Shown here piece after piece: positions 33,152 through 39,831 of a stretch of DNA of 39,831 nucleotides; positions within the stretch are counted from its first letter, which is position 1; each line of letters begins with the position of its first letter. A program made the translations under genes and the position numbers. Origin of the DNA: Singulisphaera sp. GP187 (GTDB lineage Bacteria; Planctomycetota; Phycisphaerae; Phycisphaerales; SM1A02); NCBI GenBank assembly GCA_945862215.1, contig CAMAXY010000023.1:1-39831 (forward strand). Direction: 5' to 3'. The notes beneath the pieces are model-generated. The model was given only the letters and a program-made list of their open reading frames with translations, made no database searches and had not been told where the DNA came from.

Positions 33152-33255
33152 ACTTCACTAAACATAGTTCATTGAAGCGACAACCCTAAAGAAAAATGGG
33201 TCATTCGAGGCATTCGGGACTTCTTAATTTGACATCAATCCAGATTGGGACCATG
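33152..33255 (+). promoter_or_regulatory. Conserved 5' block, copy C (upstream of ExDxxE secreted protein)
   Basis: Aligns with copy D over ~100 bases at about 80% by eye. Shared cores: ACTTCAC, AAACATAGTTCATT, GAAAA, TGGG, CATTCGAGGCATTC, ACTTC, GACAT. It ends in the palindrome GGACCATGGTCC (33248-33259), whose ATG (33253) opens a 4-codon frame overlapping the gene start. Confidence 0.8.
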
Positions 33256-33267
33256 GTCCGTGCATGA
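33253..33267 (+). CDS. Possible 4-codon upstream ORF overlapping gene start (ATGA)
   Basis: ATG GTC CGT GCA TGA: the TGA overlaps the ATG of the downstream gene at 33264. The same arrangement and spacing occur at 34797. Too short to prove by sequence alone. Confidence 0.3.
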   Translation: MVRA

Positions 33268-34439
33268 AACTATTTAATATCGTGTGTATGTCCCTGTCCG
33301 TGGCAACTTGTTCTTTTGGGCCATTGGCTCTGCAAGCGCAAGCAGGAACAGTCGGATGCCCAGAGGACATTAACGGTGACGGAGATGTCAACGGGCTCGA
33401 CCTTTCAATGTTAATAGCCAAGTGGGGCAGTTGCGACACTGGCGGAGGGCCGGGCGGTACCGCATTCTCCATGATTTGGTCAATTGATTCCAACGCATCT
33501 GCAACCCCGTCCCAAGGAAGTTCCATCCAAAATAGCAGTGGAACTTCTGCGAAAATTTACGACAAGAATGGCAACTCCGGTCTATGGAGCAATTTCAGAG
33601 CCGAGAATTTGTATCTGCTGAAGGGGCCATCAGCGACCACAGACAAGCTTCGAATCACCATGACACTGGACTTTTCCAAGATTCAGGGAAAGGACTATGG
33701 GATCAACGCCAATTGTTATCTCAACGGATTTAGCAACGGCACTGATACGCCTGTTTTGATCAACACTTCTTACATGCACTGGTATTACGGCGATTCGAAT
33801 GGCGGACCGGGCAGTCTCTGCACCACAAACCAAACTATTCCAGAGCTCGACCTTTTCGAAACAGGATCTTCTTCCACGATCGCTGGAGGTTTGCCGACTG
33901 TGATCCAAATCACAACCCATGCAGGATCAGGTGACGGAGAAGCAGCTGGCGCATTTGTTGGAATTGGTGGTTCGAACTATTCATTGGCAAGTCAAAATAT
34001 CACATCGAGCCAGACATCTTCTGTTTCATATCCAAGTGGCAACACCTATTTGGGTATGAACATTGCATTGCCATTTACTCTGACGTATGTGATTTCGAGT
34101 ACTCAAATCCAGATGACTGCGACGCAAGGTTCAGTCACCTCAGTCCTCACATACGCACCAAACGGTGGCGTGAAGGACTGGACAAAGTACAAGTATTTCA
34201 GTGCTGTCTTGGGCGTGAATAATGGTTACATCGCTGGGCAAAGCAATGGCATGAGTCTTTCAACAACATACGCAAGCACCTATCAACCATTCGTTGCATC
34301 GAACATTCTGTTCGAACTCAGTACCGATGGTTCGACATATGCGAATTGCATTCCGTTGACAACGTATACCGCCGGATATTTCAACACAGCATCCGAGTGT
34401 GCAATCGAAGCAAAGCCATTGCCAACAGGCACGCCATGA
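33264..34439 (+). CDS. Secreted protein with N-terminal dockerin-like repeat and ExDxxE motif (candidate clan GH-B glycosidase)
   Basis: A 391-residue exported protein. Signal peptide residues ~1-27. A single dockerin-like repeat follows at once (D-I-N-G-D-G-D-V-N-G-L-D-L-S-M-L-I-A-K-W-G), at the N-terminus rather than the C-terminus. The rest is beta-rich, Ser/Thr/Asn-rich and ends without an anchor. Within it, I-P-E-L-D-L-F-E gives Glu194, Asp196, Glu199, the E-x-D-x-x-E spacing used by GH7 and GH16 enzymes, preceded by N-A-N-C-Y-L-N-G-F. I do not recognise the family outright; a jelly-roll glycosidase or a carbohydrate-binding protein are both possible. It is preceded by conserved block C and followed by a strong terminator, so it is a single-gene unit. 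Confidence 0.7.
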   Translation: MKLFNIVCMSLSVATCSFGPLALQAQAGTVGCPEDINGDGDVNGLDLSMLIAKWGSCDTGGGPGGTAFSMIWSIDSNASATPSQGSSIQNSSGTSAKIYDKNGNSGLWSNFRAENLYLLKGPSATTDKLRITMTLDFSKIQGKDYGINANCYLNGFSNGTDTPVLINTSYMHWYYGDSNGGPGSLCTTNQTIPELDLFETGSSSTIAGGLPTVIQITTHAGSGDGEAAGAFVGIGGSNYSLASQNITSSQTSSVSYPSGNTYLGMNIALPFTLTYVISSTQIQMTATQGSVTSVLTYAPNGGVKDWTKYKYFSAVLGVNNGYIAGQSNGMSLSTTYASTYQPFVASNILFELSTDGSTYANCIPLTTYTAGYFNTASECAIEAKPLPTGTP

Positions 34440-34483
34440 TGAACGGATGATTTCGGTTGGACGAGTTTGTTAGAAAGCAATTC

Positions 34484-34515
34484 AAACCCCTGTCTTTAAA
34501 AAGGCAGGGGTTTTT
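34484..34515 (+). terminator. Rho-independent terminator
   Basis: AAACCCCTGTC pairs with GGCAGGGGTTT (one wobble) around a TTTAAAAA loop, followed by a run of T. It lies about 45 bases after the stop of the gene at 33264. Confidence 0.88.
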
Positions 34516-34696
34516 CAATCTGCATTTTCTAGAAAGCGCTGAAGCACAGATGCGCACAAAACTTTACTGGGTTGGCGGGACTGTTCCAACGGCTGGCTTC
34601 GCACTCGAATTGCTGTGGGGGAGAATACTTTCAGCAAATGGTGGCGACAAACCCACACGAAAGCCTGAAGCCTCGCAGATTCGAATTCTTAAATTT
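34516..34696. other. Intergenic stretch before block D
   Basis: No gene seen. It contains GGGTTGG, a 10-base loop-like spacer and CCAACGGCTGG (near 34570-34600), a hairpin reminiscent of the GGGTTGCA..TGCAACCGGCGG hairpin of the 311-base repeat, but the rest does not align convincingly. Confidence 0.4.
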
Positions 34697-34799
34697 ACTT
34701 CACGAAACATAGTTCATTCAGGGGACACCAATACGGAAAAGTGGGCCATTCGAGGCATTCTGAACTTCGTAAATGGACATTCAACCATTTGGAACGATG
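34697..34799 (+). promoter_or_regulatory. Conserved 5' block, copy D (upstream of sulfatase)
   Basis: Aligns with copy C with nearly constant spacing: ACTTCAC, GAAACATAGTTCATTCA, GGGGACACC, GGAAAAGTGGGCC, ATTCGAGGCATTC, ACTTCG, GGACAT, and a final GGAACGATG. The terminal ATG (34797) opens a 4-codon frame that overlaps the sulfatase start. Confidence 0.8.
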
Positions 34800-34811
34800 C
34801 TCATTAAATGA
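34797..34811 (+). CDS. Possible 4-codon upstream ORF overlapping sulfatase start (ATGA)
   Basis: ATG CTC ATT AAA TGA, with the TGA overlapping the sulfatase ATG at 34808. Same layout as 33253-33267. Confidence 0.3.
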   Translation: MLIK

Positions 34812-37111
34812 TTATAGAAAACGACATTCAGCCTCGAACGAGGTCGCCTTTTATCCGTCTAACGCTCACGGGCATCATGCTTGCTTGTGCATTGCCGCTC
34901 TTATCGACGACGGCGGCCCGCGCAACTGAACAGGGCAGCAACAAGTACAACATTCTCTTCTTCATTCTGGACGACATCGGCGCGGACCAACTAAACGTGT
35001 CGAACCCGGTTGGTAAGGCTTTGGGGACGCTACCAGTCACTCCCACGATCGATGCGATCGCTGCGCAGGGCGTGAACTTCACCAACTGCTGGGCGATGTC
35101 AGAGTGCTCGCCGAGTCGTGTGGCCTTCTTCACCGGCCGCTACCCCACTCGTACAGGCGTTGGTGCGCCGCTCGTTCCTGAGGAGACGCTGCCGCAGTCG
35201 CAGTGCTCGCCGTTTGAGTGGACCACACCCACCGTGCTCAAAGCGGCGAACTACGAGTCGGTCTTGTTCGGCAAGTTCCACCTTGCGCATAACGATTTCA
35301 ACCCGCAAGGCCCCGCCAACCTCGTACCGAACTCTCTTGGATTCACCAACTTCAACGGGACGCTCTTTGGCGCGCCGCCGCCGATCGATGTGACGCTCGC
35401 AGGACAGCTCAGTGCCGAAAAAATACGCTACTCGTGTGGCTTTCCCGTGGAAGGGAATGGGCCTGCGATCTGCGCATGCTTGTTCAAAGGCGGTGCCGAT
35501 GGCGGTAATGAATGCACTCCGGGAGTCGATGCGCTGGAGTGTCTCGCCGCCGGCGGCGTGCCGCTTGTCACTCCCAGCGGTGATCCGATCCTGGACTGCA
35601 ACTCGCCCGATGCTGTTGCTGCTGCTCAGCTCGTCGCAAAGAATTGGGATGTTTGGAACGGCTACTACGTATGGCCACGCACCATCAATCTCAACGGTGT
35701 GGCGATTCCAGCGACGGACGATGAATTGAATTACACCCGAGTTCATGCTGACGTCGACCAGGCTGATCTTGCCATCGAATTCATCAACGAGCAGAATAAT
35801 AAAAAGATGGGCCGCAATTGGATGTGCACGGTCTCGTTCTCGAGTGGCCATGACCCGTGGCAGCAACCACCTGAAGCTGGAGTCAACTCCCCTTGGCCGG
35901 CTTTGCTTCCATACGGCTGCGGCGATCAAGTTGGCATTGACGGCGCGACTGCTCTCGCCGTTGAACGCCAAGTCTGCGACCGAATGATCGAATCGCTTGA
36001 TTCGCAGATAAACAGGGTGCTTTTCCAATCTGGACTGGCGCATCTCTCAACCGATGGATCACTGGTGATCGACGCCCCGGACACGCTCATTGTCGTGATC
36101 GGCGACAACGGATCGTTCCTCAACACTGTGAAATTCCCATTCAGTCCAAAGCGATCGAAGGGCACCATCTACCAGACTGGCGTCTGCGTGCCGCTGGTCA
36201 TGGCTGGTGGCCCAACAGTGGCGCCTGGCCGAGCGGTCGACAGCATGGTCAACTGCGTAGACCTCTTCCAACTCTGGGGAGAAGTTGCGGGCATCGATGT
36301 CCAAACCGCAAAGCCCGCAGGGCGGCAGCTCGACTGCTTCTCGATGCTGCCATATCTGACGACGGCAGAGCCTGCGCCGATTCGCACCTACAACTTCGCT
36401 GAGTTCACCCAACCACATTTAATGGTGGAGGCGACAGGTGGTCCTGGTACTGTCGCCGGTCCGTGCTTGCTTGCCAATGGCTCCATCTGCACCGACACGA
36501 TCTTGGCGACCAAAGATTTCTGCGAAGGTCAAGGCGGCACGTGGATGGGAAAAGTCGACGGAGTAGAAGGCGGGTACGCCAGTTGCTGCGAGCTTGCTGC
36601 GGCAGTGCCGGATGGCGACAGCATCAATCTGATCCTCTGGCCCACCCAATGCACCATCACCAACGGGCGCTGGAAACTGGTCCAGAAGTTTGCCTATGGC
36701 GAAACCGAAGTGACCTGCCCGACTGCGATCGACCCCGATAACCCTGTACACGCGCTTGAATTCTACGACCTAGCCGATTGCCCGTTCGCAAACCAGCTCT
36801 TCGGCCGCGGTATTGACAACGACGGGTGCAACATGCTGAAGGACACCGGCGATCCCGCGAAAGACCTTGCGCACCACCCCGTTGCCAGGGCCGCCTACGA
36901 GGCACTCAATGAGCAACTTCTGACGCTGCGTCCATCTCTTGTCCCGATCACCGGCGACGTCACGATGGACGGAAATGTAAACGGCGAAGATCTGGTTGCA
37001 CTGCTCGGTTTCTGGAACGGACCCAGCGTCGCAGACTTCAACAATGACGCTGAGACGAACTCCGCCGATCTGGCCATCATGATCGGCGCGTGGAGCCCCA
37101 ACACACCGTGA
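34808..37111 (+). CDS. Secreted sulfatase with C-terminal dockerin-like domain
   Basis: A 767-residue exported type I sulfatase. The signal peptide has a long n-region (hydrophobic core ~residues 18-36). N-I-L-F-F-I-L-D-D-I-G gives the metal-binding Asp pair, and S-E-C-S-P-S-R-V-A-F-F-T-G-R-Y-P-T-R-T-G the C-x-P-S-R signature, with Cys100 the residue converted to formylglycine. A later V-I-G-D-N-G-S-F gives further metal ligands. Two Cys-rich inserts occur; the second (C-L-L-A-N-G-S-I-C-T-D..C-E-G-Q-G-G-T-W-M-G) resembles a Cys-rich module that recurs in planctomycete secreted proteins. Residues ~715-763 are two dockerin-like repeats. It should desulfate a glycan outside the cytoplasm. No formylglycine-generating enzyme is in the window. 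The DUF1254 gene follows 29 bases later. Confidence 0.9.
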   Translation: MIIENDIQPRTRSPFIRLTLTGIMLACALPLLSTTAARATEQGSNKYNILFFILDDIGADQLNVSNPVGKALGTLPVTPTIDAIAAQGVNFTNCWAMSECSPSRVAFFTGRYPTRTGVGAPLVPEETLPQSQCSPFEWTTPTVLKAANYESVLFGKFHLAHNDFNPQGPANLVPNSLGFTNFNGTLFGAPPPIDVTLAGQLSAEKIRYSCGFPVEGNGPAICACLFKGGADGGNECTPGVDALECLAAGGVPLVTPSGDPILDCNSPDAVAAAQLVAKNWDVWNGYYVWPRTINLNGVAIPATDDELNYTRVHADVDQADLAIEFINEQNNKKMGRNWMCTVSFSSGHDPWQQPPEAGVNSPWPALLPYGCGDQVGIDGATALAVERQVCDRMIESLDSQINRVLFQSGLAHLSTDGSLVIDAPDTLIVVIGDNGSFLNTVKFPFSPKRSKGTIYQTGVCVPLVMAGGPTVAPGRAVDSMVNCVDLFQLWGEVAGIDVQTAKPAGRQLDCFSMLPYLTTAEPAPIRTYNFAEFTQPHLMVEATGGPGTVAGPCLLANGSICTDTILATKDFCEGQGGTWMGKVDGVEGGYASCCELAAAVPDGDSINLILWPTQCTITNGRWKLVQKFAYGETEVTCPTAIDPDNPVHALEFYDLADCPFANQLFGRGIDNDGCNMLKDTGDPAKDLAHHPVARAAYEALNEQLLTLRPSLVPITGDVTMDGNVNGEDLVALLGFWNGPSVADFNNDAETNSADLAIMIGAWSPNTP

Positions 37112-37140
37112 CCGAATCGAAGTTAACAATCGGAACACAC

Positions 37141-39510
37141 ATGACAAACAGAATTTCAACACTCTCTATTTTCGTTATTGCTATCACTTCGTTGACCTCT
37201 TCATCCCTCGCCGATTGCGGCTGCACCGCCGATGTCAATGGCGATGCGACAGTCAGCGGACCCGACCTCGCGATCGTCATCGGTTCTTGGGGTCCCGCAT
37301 CTTCAGGGATGCCAGGGGCGGACATCAACGCCGACGGCACCGTTGACTCGCATGACCTTGGCCTGCTGCTCGCCGCTTGGGGCAATTGCCCAGGGCCGGA
37401 GTCGATCTTGACCAACCCAGATGCCATCAAGGCACTGGCGAAGAGTGCATATGTCTGGGGTCTTCCGCTTGAATTCAACTACCGATTCGGCAACTACAAC
37501 GCGCTGATGACGGCCGAAGTCAACTCGCTGGCATATCCACCTGAACCCGCCGCTTGGAACAATGCCTTGACCAACGCGGGCAACTCATCGGTCCTCTACA
37601 TCAACGCCATTCTCGATCTGACTGGCGATACGGCACTGGTGTACACCTTGCCGAATCCGAGCTCGTACAACGTCTCGCAGTTCTTGGATGCGTTCGGCAA
37701 TACCTTCGCAAACCCAGGTTCGCGCACTACGCCGAATGCGAATAACCCGACTTCGTACTTGCTCGTCGGCCCCGATTCGCCGTATGCGCACAGCAGGACC
37801 GTTACGATCGATGGTTACACATTCCCTGTGATCGCCTCTGACACGAACCGCGCGGAGATGCTCTCGCGAGTTCTTGCGCGGACACTAGTACGGCCTATAG
37901 AAGACGGATCCACTTTCAAATTACTCAATGAGGTCGCACACGAAATCTATCTGAACACTCTCGAGGAATTCCTGGGCAATGGTGGAGTGGCTTTTATCAA
38001 GGACGGCGACTATTCCATGAAGAACCCAACCGATGCGGAGCGCGCCGAGGCCAAACAATTGCAGAACGCCCCAACCACCGCCATCGAGTACTTCGAGCAG
38101 GTGGGCGTCACGCTGGAATTGAACGACATTCCCGCATACAACTCAGGTCTTGGTGGCACCTTGACTCATTTGTTGCCAAAGTGGGTTGTGCCGCAGTCCG
38201 GCGCAGGAGCGTTGTACTTCCCACCGTCTGCTGGTCAACAGGGCGCACTGGCACTCTTCGCTCCACTGGGACTAAGCGAGTCCGGTTTCAGACTCCCGTG
38301 CAATTGGGGGACGGCACAAACCAACGCACTGCAGGCAGGATTTGAAGATGGCGTCAGTTTCCTCAACGACCAACTGGGTGCTCAAGCTCCGGCTGCTACC
38401 AACTATTGGACCTACAAGAACGCCAACTGGGGAACCTGGCCAAACACCATTAATGGATACATTGGTCGCGGTGTTGCTGTGGTCGCTGGTGGATTTGCAA
38501 GTATGCCAGCGGACGGTACTTACGCTGCACAGATCACCGACGCGAACGGCGCCGCGCTCGATGGCGGAGACGTCCACTCGCTCACGATTGGCACATCGAA
38601 GGGATCAACACTTCCAGCAGACGGTACCGCGCCGCCGCTCATGGTTAATGACGTCACTCAATTGCCGGTCGGGTTTTGGTCGCTCACTCTCTATCAACCA
38701 GGGCAGGGCGCATCGGTTTGCCCTTGCCTCAGCCAGGCAAGCGTGCTCAATACGTACTACTCGCGGGCGGATACCGAAGTGATTTCAGTCGACGCAGTCT
38801 CGGGTTATATCACTGCCAAGGTTCCCTATGGCGTCACCCTGCTAGCGAGTAGCCCAGTGCTCTTTGGAGGAAGCACCGCAGCCGCCGAATACGGCCTGCT
38901 GTCCGAACGCGCATACTTCATCGTCGCCACTCCGGAAGTCGTTGACAGTGTAAATGGAACGGTTCGGTTCCAGATATCGGCCACGTGGCTACAGGATCTC
39001 TCCACGGACCCAACCAATTCCGGCGGCGACCCTGGAACGCCGATTCAGTACACGGGAAGTGCGGGGCCACTCGTGACGTTGACCAGCGGCACATCGCAAC
39101 TTTTGTATGGAAGCGTGCAGCCCGTCTCTCAGCTCGGCTCATCTGAGGTTGCAAATGGGCAACTCCAACAAAACCAAGATGCCAACGGAGAACCCGATGG
39201 AACCTACACCATTTGGTTGGCACCTTCGCTGCCGCTTGGCGTGCGCGCATCGAACTGGATTCCGACGCCGTCGCACGACGCCCTTGCGTTGCTCTACCCC
39301 GGTGAGGTGGTGAACTCCGAGATCTGGCCTATTTTTCGAATTTACGCATCCGCAGCTGGCGAGGATAAGCCATCGATTCTTCCCTGCCTGCAATGCCCCC
39401 TTTCGGAGACGGTCGGCGGTGCGAATCCCAAGGAAGACTCCGATGAAATGAAGGCCACGTACCGCTTCCCGTTGATCACCAACCACGGCCCTCCGCCTCC
39501 GCGGCCTTGA
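37141..39510 (+). CDS. Secreted DUF1254/DUF1214 protein with N-terminal dockerin-like domain
   Basis: A 789-residue exported protein. Signal peptide residues ~1-24. Residues ~27-83 hold two dockerin-like repeats (D-V-N-G-D-A-T-V-S-G-P-D-L-A-I-V-I-G-S-W-G and D-I-N-A-D-G-T-V-D-S-H-D-L-G-L-L-L-A-A-W-G). A DUF1254-like region follows (A-Y-V-W-G-L-P-L-E-F-N-Y), and the end is DUF1214-like (A-S-N-W-I-P-T-P-S-H-D-A-L-A-L-L-Y-P-G-E, then W-P-I-F-R-I-Y). These paired domains are common in bacteria and have no firmly assigned activity that I can state. It starts 29 bases after the sulfatase with no block of its own, so the two are probably one operon. ATG 37141 is chosen over in-frame 37090 because the signal peptide then starts normally. 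Confidence 0.85.
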   Translation: MTNRISTLSIFVIAITSLTSSSLADCGCTADVNGDATVSGPDLAIVIGSWGPASSGMPGADINADGTVDSHDLGLLLAAWGNCPGPESILTNPDAIKALAKSAYVWGLPLEFNYRFGNYNALMTAEVNSLAYPPEPAAWNNALTNAGNSSVLYINAILDLTGDTALVYTLPNPSSYNVSQFLDAFGNTFANPGSRTTPNANNPTSYLLVGPDSPYAHSRTVTIDGYTFPVIASDTNRAEMLSRVLARTLVRPIEDGSTFKLLNEVAHEIYLNTLEEFLGNGGVAFIKDGDYSMKNPTDAERAEAKQLQNAPTTAIEYFEQVGVTLELNDIPAYNSGLGGTLTHLLPKWVVPQSGAGALYFPPSAGQQGALALFAPLGLSESGFRLPCNWGTAQTNALQAGFEDGVSFLNDQLGAQAPAATNYWTYKNANWGTWPNTINGYIGRGVAVVAGGFASMPADGTYAAQITDANGAALDGGDVHSLTIGTSKGSTLPADGTAPPLMVNDVTQLPVGFWSLTLYQPGQGASVCPCLSQASVLNTYYSRADTEVISVDAVSGYITAKVPYGVTLLASSPVLFGGSTAAAEYGLLSERAYFIVATPEVVDSVNGTVRFQISATWLQDLSTDPTNSGGDPGTPIQYTGSAGPLVTLTSGTSQLLYGSVQPVSQLGSSEVANGQLQQNQDANGEPDGTYTIWLAPSLPLGVRASNWIPTPSHDALALLYPGEVVNSEIWPIFRIYASAAGEDKPSILPCLQCPLSETVGGANPKEDSDEMKATYRFPLITNHGPPPPRP

Positions 39511-39520
39511 GAGTTCCGCG

Positions 39521-39831
39521 CTGTGAACCTCCCCAGAATTTCTGATCATTCACAATCGTCGATTTTGATCTCCCATGAAGAAGCGTGTCGCTTGGATTTA
39601 TCATTCATTACTCCGCGTTCATTCACGCCATTGACAGTTGGGTTGCAAGTGCCCGTCTTGCAACCGGCGGTCTGAATATGCCAACATGCGAGCGATCCAG
39701 CCGCACGACTTCGCAAACTTGAAGTCTCGCACCAAAAGTCAAGAATCAAATTCTAAAAATCGCGTGTGATTTTTGAATGACTGATTCACTTTCACCATGC
39801 GAAATTGAAGACTTGTGCGCATACAATGGTC
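39521..39831. repeat. 311-base dispersed repeat, copy 2 (reaches window end)
   Basis: Second copy of the repeat at 29849-30159, beginning 11 bases after the stop of the DUF1254 gene and running to the last base of the window. Its hairpin is longer here (GGTTGCAAG pairs with CTTGCAACC). Since copy 1 is followed within 41 bases by conserved block B, another block and gene may lie just outside the window. Confidence 0.9.

Overview
The window looks like a chromosomal segment from a planctomycete, most likely of the Phycisphaerae type. The evidence is the number of secreted proteins carrying planctomycete-style dockerin-like repeats (D-x-N-x-D-G-x-V..DL..LL..W), one PEP-CTERM-like tail ending in an arginine run, a type II prepilin-like protein with an H/DG-type C-terminus, and the general family mix. 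This is inference from protein families; there is no rRNA or marker gene here to settle it. There are no insertion sequences, CRISPR arrays or phage genes that I can see.

Layout. 1-2519: glycogen/maltodextrin breakdown (3' end of a 4-alpha-glucanotransferase, then an alpha-glucan phosphorylase). 2538-5358 (minus): a small secreted-protein locus (His-rich protein, prepilin-like protein, and two related secreted proteins, one with a dockerin-like end and one with a PEP-CTERM-like end). 5403-13172: mostly single genes: a thioredoxin-fold/TPR protein lacking its cysteines, a Ca2+/H+ antiporter, adenine deaminase, a lipoprotein, a GYF_2-like protein, tRNA-Arg(TCT), a chagasin-like inhibitor, a polysaccharide deacetylase and a HutD/Ves protein. 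13173-13973 is an 801-base gap with a 12-bp tandem repeat and a GC-rich inverted-repeat segment. 13974-26114: a glycan/envelope region (DUF4139-like protein, membrane protein and BNR sialidase-like protein in one overlapping minus-strand operon; a GT9 glycosyltransferase; a GtrA-GT39 fusion; an MFS transporter; a SASA esterase-CIA30 fusion; an ArnT-like transferase). 26167-27717: an OPA-type MFS transporter.

27718-39831 is the most distinctive part: a plus-strand polysaccharide-attack locus with two tandem GH5 cellulase paralogues, a regulator with two helix-turn-helix domains, a dockerin-bearing protein with a clan-B-like ExDxxE motif, a dockerin-bearing sulfatase, and a dockerin-bearing DUF1254/DUF1214 protein. 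Four of its transcription units are preceded by recognisably the same ~95-105-base non-coding block. In three of the four, the block ends in an ATG that opens a short upstream reading frame whose TGA overlaps the real start codon as ATGA. A separate 311-base repeat lies just after the first cellulase and again at the right edge of the window. I read this as a co-regulated family of secreted-enzyme genes with a shared 5' control element, possibly served by the regulator at 32236-33117. The control link is inference; the shared sequence is directly visible.
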